A stretch of DNA of 64,000 nucleotides, from contig OW799233.1 of the NCBI GenBank assembly GCA_941918925.1, positions 130,782,833 through 130,846,832 on the forward strand, given 5' to 3'. The stretch is from Phyto melanocephala (Eukaryota > Arthropoda > Insecta > Diptera > Rhinophoridae). The notes below the pieces were generated by a model that made no database searches, was not told the DNA's origin, and saw nothing but the letters and a program-made list of their open reading frames with translations. Shown one piece after another: positions 22,569 through 33,720 of the stretch. Made by a program: the position numbers and the translations under genes. Every line of letters starts with the position of its first letter. The stretch's first letter is position 1.

Positions 22569-24012
22569 CCCATCATGTATATTTATTGAACAAGAATTAA
22601 AAATGCAACTATGCAGTTTTTACAACAACAAATAAACAAAATAAAATCAAAACAAAAACTGGAAAAAATGTTAACACAGTTGTTGTACCTAACAGCAAAT
22701 ATTGCTGTTCGCAAGCGCGAACGTTGGCTGCTATTCAGCATCTATAAAAAAAAAAATTCAAAGACATAAAGCGATTTATAAATTTTAATAACAATAATAA
22801 TTTGGATCTTAACGATAAGCTAACTAAGGAAAATAAATTTTAACTTCCTTTGAGATTGATTGGCTTATAATGTGTTTATTCCTCATGGCAAACTCAAAAT
22901 ACATGCAGTTTGGCATAAGGAGTTCCAATTTGTCGATCGATGAACATCGACGATCGATCGGACGCCACTTATGTAAAATGTATATAAGAAACAAACCGAT
23001 TCGATTTGGTTACAAATTGTGGTGTCTTTGCTCTTCAAATAGGTATCTGTAAATTTGTATACCGTATGCGGGTGTCAGTGATAATTATGGTAGCCAAATC
23101 GGGTTAGGTGCAGATGTTAATTAAGACTATTACAAAATGTTGAAAACTCAAATTGCCGCAGAGTTTTTTTCGGTAACTTTTTCATGTTATACCAACTTAT
23201 ATGTCTGCCTAGCGAAAAACAACTTTGTGCAACTGGAACTGTCCACAACAATAGAATTGGAAAGGCACTTTAAAAACAGGATATGAATTGAACTGTGGTG
23301 ATTTTGACTTCCAATATGATCAAACCAACAATACATTGTCTTGTTTTTGGTCTAATAGTAAAGAAGTGACAATTTGTACTAATTTTGACCAAATTAAGCC
23401 ATTTTTCTCGGTAAAAATATGGAAAAAATGAAAAGAAAATTAAGAAAAAATTCGGAAGTTATCAGCAGACTCATATGTTTTTTAATTATAAGCAAGGATT
23501 GGGTGGTGTTGATTTGCATGACAATGCCGTTCAAAATTATAGAATAAATATCCAGAATTTTTATTCGCAACTTGCCAAGAGTCGATTGTGAGCATGTTGC
23601 CTCAGAGCAGATAGGTGGAAAACCTAAACGTTGAAGATTAAAAACTTGTGGAAAGTGTAATGTACATTTCCATCCTAAATGTTTTGAGGAGTACCATAAG
23701 AAGTAACTTTTCCACTAAATTTAAAAACAATAACTTCATAATTTTTCTTAATAAATATAATTAATAAAATCATAAGAAATTATTGTTACTTGTGTATTTT
23801 ATATTAAAAAAAATCATATGAAATTTTTTAAAACATAAAATAATAATGTTGCGTTGCGGCCAACGTTCGCGCTTGCGAACACCAATTTCTGGCGATCTCC
23901 GTAGGGCTACGTAAATTTTGATAACGAATTTGAATTCAGTAGCCTCATGTTATATAGAAACCTGGATTTCATCGAATTCGGACGAATTTTATGTTTCGCG
24001 GCTGGATATGGG
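22569..24012 (+). mobile_element. piggyBac-family element, decayed
   Basis: Bounded by CCCATCATG at the left and CATATGGG-type (GGATATGGG) at the right, next to ATAA (degraded) and TTAA (24013-24016), the piggyBac target. Subterminal inverted repeats GTTCGCAAGCGCGAAC + GTTGGCTGC (22708-22732) and the inverse (23856-23880) match at 24 of 25 positions and lie 139 and 132 bases from the ends. Contains a broken transposase. Confidence 0.75.
22870..23706 (+). pseudogene. piggyBac transposase pseudogene
   Basis: Fragments in shifting frames are recognisable as the DDE_Tnp_1_7 (piggyBac) domain. NLSIDEHRRSIGRH with NKPIRFGYKLW comes first (22930-23020). Then FFSVTFSCYTNLYV and FVQLELSTTIELERHFK resemble the FDNF/ATGT region. 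QYDQTNNTLSCFWSNSKEV and GLGGVDLHDNAVQNY cover the third acidic position. The C-terminus CGKCNVHFHPKCFEEYHK is a Cys/His-rich domain typical of piggyBac. It is interrupted by stops, frameshifts and a deletion after VQNYRIN. Full-length transposases have about 550-600 residues, and here under half is left. Confidence 0.8.
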
Positions 24013-24016
24013 TTAA

Positions 24017-26380
24017 TAAAAATATCATCAAATAACCTGTTGAAAAAGAAGCTGAATAGTAAAAAAATGCTTATTTCTTCTTTTTTTTTTTTTTTTTGAG
24101 TGGATCACTTTTTATTTTTTAATAAAATTTTTATTAACAACTAATATTTCGCTGCACTGGGTGATAGAAATTATTAATATAAGGATAAAAAAATTTAGAC
24201 GATGGCTTAAACAAAAAAATAGTGGCCAATCTGTAGAAGAAAACTTTGCAATTAATTTAATATAGATTTTAATGAGGGACTGAGCTAATGACTTCACTGG
24301 TCCATACTACTAAATACTTGGGCTACTTGTAAATATCGCCTTTTAGTAATCTAGTTCGTTTTGTCTAGGTTGGATGATAATAATGTTTACGATTTAAGAT
24401 ATTCTTTAGATCCCTCAGTGCTAGTGTTTTTACTACCAGTTGTAATGCTACACAACCTATGTTTATGTTTAGCTATACCAACTAATTATCAAACCTTATC
24501 TTATACACTGATCCTCATATTCATACAAATTTTTAATTTTCAAGTGGATTTAAAAAGCACATTTTTCATTTTCAGACAATATTAGTTAAAAAATTTTATT
24601 ATAAATATCGGGGTTAGAAATTTAATTTAGAACATTTCCTAAAAAATAATATGTTTCAGCAAATTTTGTGACACCCTTTTTATATGTTAATTTTAAAATA
24701 TTAAAATCTATAAGTGAAAAATATGAATATTTGTTAGTATAGCTTCACTGAGTTTTTTTGTTTGTTTTTTTTTTTAATTTTTTATTTAATAAATTTTTTA
24801 CTAAACTTGAATAAATTTCTCTCTAATATATTATTTGTTGTTGAAGTTTGTACAAATCGTAACGTGTATATAATATTTAAAATGTTGTTGTTTAATGTCT
24901 TAAAGTCCTTTAAATTGCGATATTACTTCTTTTAAAATTGGGATACGGTGATGATATCTGAAAGAAAATACAATGAAAAATAACAATTATTAGAAATAAA
25001 TTAATACTAAAATATAAATAATTGATAGTCAATAATATTATTATAAACAAAATTTATTTGATTTTTTTTTTCATAAACTTCTAAGTCATATTTATTTATG
25101 AGGTAACCGGAGGTGGGAGAGAATTTTTTGTTTTCAGTTTTTATATATGACACACGACACTTGAAATAAATAAGAGAGAAAAAAAAACGCTTTTTATGCA
25201 TTGACTTTGACAGCTGAAGTTTAAAAACAAGTAAAGAAAAAAATAATCAGCTATCGAATCAAGACTACCTGGTAAATAAATATGCCTTGGCCTTGTGAAA
25301 AAAGCTTGATGTAAGCTTAATAGAGAACAAGAGAAAATCATAAAGAAATAAAGTTTCACCTTTTTCTGTCTTAAAAAGCTTTTACAAATTTAAAACACTT
25401 ATTACTAAGATCGGGGATGACAAAAATTTTCTGAAAGTTCCGAAATGATTGAACGTGCAAGCTAGGAAACCAAATTTATACTTTTTATACCTACATCCGA
25501 GTTTTTATGGTAACATTGATTTTAGTTTTAATTAGCAGAAAATAATTTGCAAACAATTCTTTAAAAGTAACCCCTCATTAAACAAAAAGTAAAAAAACGC
25601 TCGTAGAGAAGAGGAATTGCAATATTTGCCCGCTTATTTTTAGTTTCAGACTTAAAAAAATTTATGTATTTTAGTTAATTACAAACCATTGTAATTAAAA
25701 TTATTCACAAAATGGGCAAAAAAAAAAAAAGTACCATCCCAACAAGTTTCAACATTTTAAGTACGTCTTGACGAGCCATCGGCTTATTCGAACAACGAAT
25801 AATATTGTTGGCAAATTGATTTATCTCTCTCGCATTGTATTAATATCATGAGGCATTTTTAATATGAACAAGGACAAGACAAAACATACAAGACATATTT
25901 TGCACATACAGAGAAACACAGTTAATTATGTACTTGAATGTTTTATTGACCAAGTCGATAAAATCCACATTTTGAATTTTTTTTTAAATTTTAAGAAAAT
26001 TTATTAAAATTTTATTTATTTCTAACTGTACAATAATCGCTAAAATTTTCTGTGATAATAAATATTGACGGTCTAATTCATAAAAATTAAAACATATTAA
26101 AAAGAAGTTTATTCATCAAATTTTTATAGAAAACTCTGTTGTATTGACATTTAGCTTTTTATCTTTATTTTCCGTTCGCCACGTACATTGGCCCACCACT
26201 ATAATAAATTCAATACAATGTTATTGGGTCCAGGATTGTTTAGTATTTTAAACCACATACAACTTTTTTTATTTATATAAATGTTTTTAATTATTATTAT
26301 CTTTTTATTATTATTATTATTACTTAAATATTATCGATCTTTTTTATTAATCAGTTGTTTTTTTAAGCTCAGATTTTTAT
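24017..26380. other. AT-rich sequence, unassigned
   Basis: Several frames of 60-74 codons occur (24112-24297, 24361-24585, 25007-25359), but all are AT-rich without recognisable domains. No repeat ends found. Confidence 0.4.
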
Positions 26381-26408
26381 AAAAAAAAAATTTTATTTTA
26401 TTCCGATA

Positions 26409-26434
26409 TTTCGCTACCATATTGGGTTCTTCAG
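26409..26434 (-). ncRNA. hammerhead-like core motif
   Basis: On the minus strand CTGAAGA (CUGANGA core, position 7 is free in hammerheads) is followed by a weak stem II (ACC...GGT) and by GAAA, then TATC. Stem I pairing was not found. Probably decayed. Confidence 0.4.
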
Positions 26435-26710
26435 GGAAAGTTTAAATAATTAAAAATAAAAATAATTTAAAATGTAAAAAAATTTAGTAAAATACCAGAA
26501 TTATTATAAAAAAAATATAAAAACAAAATAATTTGTTACTCAAAAATATAAAAATAAAAACAAAACATTTTTTATTATCGAAAGACCTAAAGCTTAAAAA
26601 ACTATTTATTACAACTTATTATAATTTTAATGAAAAAAGAGTTTTTTTGAGAAAATATATGTAAATACAAAAGGTTGCTTATTTATTTTTGATTACTGTT
26701 ACTCTTCTTT

Positions 26711-26738
26711 CTGAAGATCTATCCAGCGGGTAGCGAAA
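26711..26738 (+). ncRNA. hammerhead-like core motif
   Basis: CTGAAGA (26711-26717), then a six-pair stem II CTATCC/GGGTAG (one G-U pair) with loop AGC, then GAAA (26735-26738) and TATTGAA. Stem I is not convincing. It is the better of the local pair, but activity is doubtful. Confidence 0.5.
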
Positions 26739-26859
26739 TATTGAATTTAAAAATAAAATTAAAATACAGCAAACTGCCAATCCTTTACCAAAATTCTTAT
26801 TCATATTTTACAATAAACTGTTGTCAACAGTTGATGTGTTGTGTTGTGAGATTATTGGT

Positions 26860-27330
26860 GCTCACTTTCGATTTTAAAAAAAACCCAGCAAAAGATAATC
26901 TAGAGGTGTAAAATCGTAAGGGTGCCACGGTGGACTAGTTAGTAGTATGCTACTCTACTAGTTTCGGGGTTGCGAGTTGGATTCCCGCCCGAGACTTTGG
27001 ACTTGTCTGCTTCTCTTCTCTCTTTTCTATTCTATTCTTACTTTTATATTCAGGTATCGCAAAGGAATTAATATAATGGACCCAAGTGAGCTGCACAACA
27101 GCTGTTTGTTCTACCTACCTACCTAATTCGTACGATCTTGGTGATTATTTCACTTGTCATCAAAAAAACAAATTATGCGATTTTCGAACTTTTCTTTCAA
27201 AGGATCCATTGATTCTTTTGATATGTGATTAGAGCACCATCCTGTTGATACCACATATTCCGTTCGTCTTAATCATGAAACCAGAAAAGCAACGGATCAT
27301 CTCCTTGTAACAATTTCTATTGATTTGAAA
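26860..27330 (-). pseudogene. DD41D mariner transposase relic split by a SINE
   Basis: On the minus strand, from 27330: YKEMIRCF in one frame, then WYQQDGALITYQ (second catalytic D). After the SINE (26921-27124) is removed, the reading PRSYDFTPLDYLLLGF follows with the third D. The first D and both helix-turn-helix units are absent, and frameshifts are present. Terminal repeats were not found. Confidence 0.75.
26921..27124 (+). mobile_element. tRNA-derived SINE inserted in a mariner
   Basis: The A-box-like TGGACTAGTTAGTA (26931-26944) and B-box-like AGTTGGATTCC (26975-26985) lie in a tRNA-like head. A pyrimidine-rich body follows and a CTACCTACCTACC tail closes it. Flanking AAATCGTAAG (26911-26920) and AATTCGTACG (27125-27134) agree at 8 of 10 positions and look like the target duplication. 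The head is shared with 34866-35105, but the 3' body differs. Confidence 0.75.
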
Positions 27331-27352
27331 TTTAGGTACCCTATACATCAAT

Positions 27353-27772
27353 AGACAAGGTGATTTCTTGTAAAACAGTTAACGCTCACATTATACAACT
27401 GATTTCAATTAAAAAAATATACAATTTCAAAGAATTTTTTTGTACAATCTAGATTTTATTAAAATCGGTTTAGTGTTTTAGAAGTAACAAGCGTTAAAAG
27501 TTGCTACCAACACATTAACAAACCACATGTATATAACAAGACAAAAAAACAATCTGTTGTTTGTTGATACAAATTGTTTTCGCAGAAGGAGTGCTTTATG
27601 AAAATGGTAAGAAACAAAACAAGGAGAAATTAACAATGTAAACTCTTGTGTTTTCAATTCGATGTTCAAAGTTCATTGGATTGACTGTCCTGAACCAGCC
27701 ATTTCAAGACTACATCACATAAAACTTTGTGGGGTATTTCGCTACCAAAGCTGTCCGGGTTCAACAAGTTAA
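27353..27772 (+). mobile_element. Helitron-like fragment with 3' end
   Basis: Carries CCAGCCATTT ... ACATAAAACTTTGT and a final ACCAAAGCTGTCCGGGTTC (27734-27752), parallel to the terminus at 10741-10830. The CTAG end is degraded to CAAG. Upstream, TTAAAATCGGTTTAGTGTTT is linker-like. The start is uncertain; AAGGTGATTTCTTG at 27358 could instead be a mariner terminal repeat. Confidence 0.35.
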
Positions 27773-29427
27773 AACAATTTTGTCTGTTGCAATGCATTGC
27801 AAAACGTTTTCGAAAAATAAAAAAAATACTAAATTTCGAGTTTATACGGACGTACATTTGCACATGAAAGTACTTTCTTGAATTTCTGTAGACGTATTAT
27901 AAATAAAAATTTCAATGAAATAGACCACTTTTAAGAAAAATTTTTTTTCGTTTACACAGGAAAGTGAAACTTCATTTTAAAAATATTGTCCAAGCGTAGA
28001 GTCGCAATAATTGCTATACATTAAACATTGATGAAATCAATTTGCCTCCATTTTTACTACCTTTAGAGTTACAAAGAATATTTAATACACAAATTTAAAA
28101 GGCATTAGCAAAAATTATGGTTGTAAAAAGACATATATGGTATTCCTTATGTATGTTTAAAGAACAAATATTATATATCGACTCCTGTGCGCGAAATTAT
28201 CATACACAGAAAAAAAAATTTTGCACTAGTTCAATGAGAGTAACAATTTTCATGACTTCTAATTCATAAGTGCAAGAGGAGGCATGGAAAATGCCATTAT
28301 TAACTCATGAAACATGGGTTTCTTTTCATCTACTATGCATGCGTTCTATGCACTTATTAGAATGAAGTGAATTTTGTTAATATAATCATATCAATACATG
28401 CCCTTCAATGCCATCTTAATGTAAAATCATGCATGTTTCACCTTAATTAAACCACTTCATCATGGCTTGAACTCATGCATTCACTATTATTTTTCCATGT
28501 CTTTTTTCGCTGGGTATGTATGTCTGTATATCTAATTAGAAAAAATAGAGAAAAATCCTTTAATTAGTTTTAATTATTAAACAATTATTGACAAAATATA
28601 TTAATTTTGTATGCAGCAAATTACCAATCGATTATTTAAATATCTTAATAATTCCCCCGCATTTTTAAATTTTTAGTCTTGAATAAGGAAATTCATTATA
28701 AAAAAAATTTCATTCATTTAGCTTTTATTAGCATATTTTATGCATATTTTTTCATATTCTTTGAAACCATAATTTCTAATTTATATGCACCTGCAGTCGG
28801 CGCTTTTGTCATGCTATTATATTCCACAATTAAATACATTTTTGTAATTCTAATATTTTTCATAATCCTTTTTTGCTTAAATTGTTTTTCTTTTAAACAC
28901 ACTCTGCCTTTTATTCATCGAGCATGGTTAAAGTACGCGGGGAAAACACTTTAATTTGCCCAACACAATGGTGTCAGTTTACTTTGCAATGTAGACCGGC
29001 AGCGGTACCAACATAGTATTGAGACTATAAACTACTTACATACATAAATACAAATTATGGATTAATGAGTGAACGAATGTAGGAATGAATGAATAAGTTA
29101 ATGTGTAGTATTGCAAAACCCAGAAACAAACAGCAAGAATCTTTCGTGCCACATTCTCTTGTTGTACTTCAATTTTCTTTTGTGTTTATGTATGTATTTG
29201 TTTGTGTTTATATGTTTGTGGGTATTTGTGTTTTTTTTTTTGTTCTGGCGAGTAAAAATGGGTCATGCTTATTGTTGCCTTAAGGATAAAAGCAAACACT
29301 TTTAAAATCATCATCATCATTCCCCCACCTTCTGGCAAAAAGAAGAAAAAAGAAAATAAAATGAAAATGAAAAGAAATATTTATGAATGAAAGGCAAATA
29401 ATACAACGAATATAAAACTGAATACTC
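27773..29427. other. AT-rich sequence; possible short MITE at 28193-28513
   Basis: 28193-28513 begins ATACACAGAAAAAAAAA and ends TTTTTTCGCTGGGTATG, a loose inverted pair around a segment full of ATGCATG/CATG motifs. This is too weak to name. The 91-codon frame 28679-28954 is a hydrophobic, phenylalanine-rich run with no family. The rest resembles fly intron sequence. Confidence 0.35.
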
Positions 29428-29466
29428 ACATACATACATACATACATACATACATACATACATACA

Positions 29467-29495
<29 letters not shown>
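29428..29495. repeat. (CATA)n microsatellite
   Basis: About 17 uninterrupted ACAT/CATA tetranucleotides. It creates an artificial Met-Tyr-Val-Cys frame on the minus strand. Confidence 0.95.
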
Positions 29496-29497
<2 letters not shown>

Positions 29498-29790
29498 TAA
29501 ATTTTCGTTTTAAATTGTAAAGTAAAGTTTTAAAGTTAAATAATTTTTTTTAAAGAAAATATATTCTTAAAACGTTTGTAAAGTGTTCCTAAGGGTTTTC
29601 TAAGGTATTTTTGTCAACCCAAATAACAATAAATTTTTTCAAGAATCTTAAAGGTTTGAAACTGATAAAAATGTACTAAAAATAAAAATTTTAAATCGAT
29701 AATTTTTATATATACATACATATCGGTGGCCGATTTACAAATGAACGTAAGCCAATATAAAAAATTTTTTAGCCTCTAAATCATCTTCTA
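29496..29790. other. AT-rich sequence, nothing recognised
   Basis: No element or gene seen. Confidence 0.4.
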
Positions 29791-29814
29791 TCTATCTATA
29801 TATATAAAAGTGAA

Positions 29815-29845
<31 letters not shown>

Positions 29846-30420
29846 TAGCTATAGACTCCGAAACTGTAAAACCGATCGGACTCAAACTTTGGCAAGTTGT
29901 ACACATTCCAGGGAATATTTATGGGTGTCAGAAAGTGGTCGGGGCCACGCCCATAAAAATTTATTTACCATTTTTAGCTACTTGCACTTGACCGATTTTT
30001 CTGAAACTTTGCACACATGTTGAACTATCATGACTATATAATTTCGTGATTATAAAAGTGGGCAGGGCCACGCCCATAAAAAAATTTATAATTTTGAGAT
30101 ACTTGCACTAGACCGATTTTCTTTAAACTTTGCACACATATTGAGCTGTCATGACTATACAATTTTTTGAATAGAAAAGTGGGCAGTATCACGCCCATAA
30201 AAAATTATAATTTTCAGCTAATTGAACTTCACCGATTTTTCTGAAACTTTTCACACATATTGAGCTGTCATGGCTATACAGTTTCGTGATTAGAAATGTG
30301 GGCAGTGCCACGCCCATTAAAAAGTTATAATTTTTAACTTTTGCACCTGATATTCAATTTAAATTCAGAATGCATTTTTATTAATTAAGGGGCCTAGCAA
30401 CGCGCGCCGGGCTTTTCTAG
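29791..30420 (+). mobile_element. Helitron-like element with about 120-bp internal units, copy 1
   Basis: The 5' end TCTATCTATATATATAAAAG is followed by a GT microsatellite (29820-29843) and TTAGCTATAGACTCCGAAAC. The 3' end is TAGCAACGCGCGCCGGGC TTTT CTAG next to T. Between them lie four diverged units, with the box CCACGCCC or its variant at 29945, 30068, 30189 and 30308 (period 119-123). Each unit carries a potential hairpin TGGGC...GCCCA. No Rep/helicase is present, so this is a non-autonomous member. Ends fit Helitrons (TC...CTAG, insertion before T), but this was not tested against a library. Confidence 0.6.
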
Positions 30421-30573
30421 TAAAGAGTATACACGAGTAGTAGCTTTTTTTTAATAAGAGGAGTCTTTATGTTAAATATGTTGAAAGGTTAGTTTAACAT
30501 GTTTATTATGTGGTCACTATTGCCAATCTATCATGACATGTGACATGACTGATCAATTCGTCTATGGTATTTA
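30421..30573. other. short unassigned spacer
   Basis: Nothing recognised. Confidence 0.4.
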
Positions 30574-32700
30574 TTTTGTACCCTTCACCTGTGGTGCCAC
30601 GGGAGTATATAGCTTTGTCATTCCATTTTTAATTTCATTTTCGACCTATATAAAGCATGCGTTTTCTGAAAGCTTGTGATTGGAGGAATAGATTGAATAA
30701 TGTCCGTCTGTCCATCTGTCCTTGTGATGGTGGAAACTAAGTTTAAGAAGCACAGATCTGTATGTAGTATCAATCTTTTGGATTAAAATCTATAAATGAA
30801 TCGCTATTTAAATCCAACACAATCCCTTATACATTTCTGAGACATGAGCAAATAAACATGACTGGCTGTTTTGTTCCCACAAAAGTTTATAGTTTTCAGC
30901 CGCAAGATAATTAAAGGACATGCTCGTAACTATTCATGGATATAACATGACTTTAGAAATATTATCGGCCAGTAGTCATATTGTTTTTGTTTTTTTTTTC
31001 TTTTCAGATTAAATTAATTTTTTTTCTTTTAATATAAATATATTTTTATTAAAATTAGTAGAAGGAAATGTTGCTATATATTTTTGTTATACTGGTTTAT
31101 TGGCTTTAATGTCTTTAATGTATGAATTAAATAAATAATTAAGTAATCGGCAAAATTATAGACAAAAAATATTTAAAACAAGTAACAGTGCTATATTCGG
31201 CCGTTCCGAATCTTATATACCCTTCACAACGTGTAGTCATGCAATAACAATTGTTTGTATCACCATTCATCTCATATAAAATACGTACATGTATATACTG
31301 GTTAGACTAAATGTGGCATCGAATCCCAGCTGAGCCAAAAAAATTTTATCTTATTTTATTTAAGATATTATTTATATTTTATTATTTTTTTTAATATTTT
31401 TTTTTAATTTTTTTAAAAAATTTTTTTACAAAAATTTAAAAAAAATTTTTTTTTTAATTTTTTTTTTTGTAATTTTTTTTATTATTAATATATTTTTTTT
31501 TTTTGTAATTTTTTTTTTTTTTGGCATGTTTTTTGCATGTATGTATATAAGTATGTTGTTGTTGTAATTGTGTAAAAAAACGAGGTGGTCGTGGTTTTTT
31601 GCTCATATCTCAGAAAGTTATGGGGCGATTGTGCTGAATTTTAATAGCGATTCATTCCTGGATATTTCCAAGAGTTTGATACCATATACAGATCTGAGGA
31701 ACATATAGTTGCTTCTATAAGTTGATTTCAACCAACACACGGACAGACGGGCAGACGGACAGACGGTCAGGGCTTAATCGACTCCTCTATTCATAAGCTT
31801 TCAGAAAATATATACTTTATGGGGTCGGAAATGAAAATTGTAGAAATTACAGACGGAATGACAAAGCTATATATACCCTTGTGCACCACAGGTGAAGGGT
31901 ATAAAAATATATTTTTAAATATATCAAGTTCCTCAAGTTCTTTAATAACTTTTGGACACGTTAAAGACATGAAATTATAAGCCGCAGTCGCGAAAATTAG
32001 TTCTGTGTAGAACTAAATAATCGGTTAGAAGCTAACTAAGATCTAAGCAACAAAATACGAATTTATTATTTTAAATTCTTCAAAAAAAAATCAAGCTTTT
32101 TTAGAATCAACAAAACCGAAAAATCCACTGCAGGAATCAGATAAGAGGACTTGAAAAAAAGAATGAAACACGCCACTACTAATTGGAGTACAATAAGTTC
32201 ATATATGGATCAAATCTAGCATTTAAGAATGTAACCACTTCAACACCCTAGATATTGTTATCGAATGAATGGAGTTTAAAGTGAAATATGAAAGAGTTAA
32301 AATCTTAGTGACTTCCTATTAAAAATGGCGGATATATGGTTTAAATATATTAATTACGCTTTTTTCCCATTTAACCCCACAATAATAATATTAAATAAAA
32401 GGACTTGACCAGTAGAATGCAGTAAACTATGTCAAAGTGTTACTCCTAAAAATTCAAGATATCGTCCACAACAAAATGGCGATTTTTTTAAACTCAATCA
32501 ATATGGGTTTTAAATTAAAAAGCTTGACTTGTAGAATAAAATTAAAAAATCAAAAATGACGTAAAAAATAAGTAATAAAACGAAATCGTGTATAGCATAA
32601 AGTCTAGGCTTAGCTATGATGTGGTCACTATACCTAAGTACATGATGGTGAAGGGAATTGTCAGATTCGGCACGGAAAAATATTACATTCTTACTTGTTT
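30574..32700 (-). mobile_element. TATACCC-family element, copy G, split by copy H
   Basis: On the plus strand the left edge is GTACCCTTCACCTGTGGTGC with a degraded CGACCTATATAAAGC block. The right edge (32640-32700) is TACATGATGGTGAAGGG, ATTCGGCACGG and TTACTTGTTTG. Both flanks carry long-subfamily blocks (ATGAGCAAATAAACATGACT near 30845 and AAAATGGCG / CTTGACCAGTAGAATGC near 32320-32500). Together they make one element interrupted at 31178-31912. This is an old, divergent copy. Confidence 0.6.
31178..31912 (+). mobile_element. TATACCC-family element, copy H, nested in G, with internal inversion
   Basis: Full-length: ACAAGTAACAGTGCTATATT start and TATACCCTTGTGCACCACAG GTGAAGGGTATA end. Blocks in the last third match copy A/F order. 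The segment TATACTGGTTAGACTAAATG ... CCCAGCTGAGCC (31293-31337) is inverted relative to copy F, where the same place reads GGCTCAGCTGGGATTCGATG. It lies between A- and T-rich tracts that could pair. Confidence 0.7.
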
Positions 32701-33410
32701 GTTTAAAGCAAGCACTTTGTTGAATATGTACTGCGCGCGTCGTGCTGTTTAATTATACAATGTTGACTGAACAAATACGAATCGAATGATTCGATAAACT
32801 CTTAATATTCATACATCAAGGAAACCCTAAAATGAAGGGTTAAAATATCTTTTGTGTTAATGTATGCCAGAGCTAGTGATACCTAACCGTGCATAAAAAC
32901 TCGGACGGCGAATTTGGATGAAAGATATGAGATTCATTAGTTTAAAATGCATCCACAAAGAGATCAATTAAAACCAATTTATTTTCACCTTAATTCGGCG
33001 ATATATGTAGACGGGGACGAAATGTGGTTGTCATTGATCGGCATTACGTGAATTATTATTTTAAGCAGAAACGACCGGGATCGACCACACATATCAGACA
33101 TTTTGATTCCGCTACACACGTTTTATTTTTTTTATTTTCTACATTAATTTTCCTTAAAACAACACTGATCGAATAAGCATAAAAACTTTTTAGTCAGACT
33201 TTTGGTATCACTGTCATCATGCGAAGCAGCAATAAACAGTTGTAGAGCTATATTCACACTAGGCACATATTTCTCTAAATAAGCGTAATCACTATTCTAA
33301 ATAAATATTTATTTAATTGTATGTGATTTGTTTACACCAAATAGGGTTAAATTAAAAATATTTGTAATTAAAAAAACATTTATTTATAAGAAAATAAATT
33401 TGTTTATTTA
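32701..33410. other. unassigned, slightly less AT-rich
   Basis: Around 32998-33120 a broken reading with GDICRRGRNVVVIDRHYVNY can be followed, but I could not link it to a family. No repeat ends found. Confidence 0.35.
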
Positions 33411-33720
33411 AGGAGCTAATACACGGTATGTTTTTTACATCTGACTTGTCAAATTCTCCACTGCTAATACAAACATGTCGTGTGTTACCTTTAAAACACT
33501 ACTTCTGTAAAAAAAAACATATGTTGAGACATGTGACAAAATTTTAACTAGAGTGCGCTCTTTTTTCTTCTGTCAAAACATGTGACAACAGCCGTTGGCA
33601 GAAATCTCTGCTGCTGCAAAGCAGTCAGCGTAAAAGTACAATTTTGACAGACATGTGGATTTACATATGTCTCACAAATTTTAAAGTCAGATGTAAAAAA
33701 CATGCCGTGTATTATAGCCT
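33411..33720. mobile_element. Tourist-like MITE (PIF/Harbinger type)
   Basis: Near-perfect terminal repeats of about 36 bp: AGGAGCTAATACACGG plus TATGTTTTTTACATCTGACTT at the left, AGGCTATAATACACGG plus CATGTTTTTTACATCTGACTT (reverse complement) at the right. A TTA repeat flanks it (33408-33410, 33721-33723), as expected for PIF/Harbinger MITEs. 310 bp, no coding. ACATGT boxes recur internally. Confidence 0.75.

Larger units (their letters stand above)
26381..26780. mobile_element. probable Penelope-like terminal repeats, opposed pair
   Basis: Contains two hammerhead-core motifs in opposite orientation (26434-26409 minus, 26711-26738 plus). It also contains TTATCGAAAGACCTAAAGCTT followed by AAAAAACTATT, which parallels the right arm of the inverted repeat at 38198-38371. 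No reverse transcriptase is visible. Assignment to Penelope-like elements rests on the ribozyme motifs and is tentative. Confidence 0.4.

Noticed and set aside
29280..29495. Minus-strand frame with repeated MYVC
   Set aside because: Translation of the CATA microsatellite.
29820..30023. Frames in the Helitron-like units (also 39804-40138 and 50964-51242)
   Set aside because: Recurrent only because the repeat unit length keeps frames open. No conserved domain.
32880..33120. FLYWCH-like or other zinc-finger reading
   Set aside because: Only a short GDICRRGRNVVVIDRHY stretch in a frame full of stops. Cys/His spacing not met.
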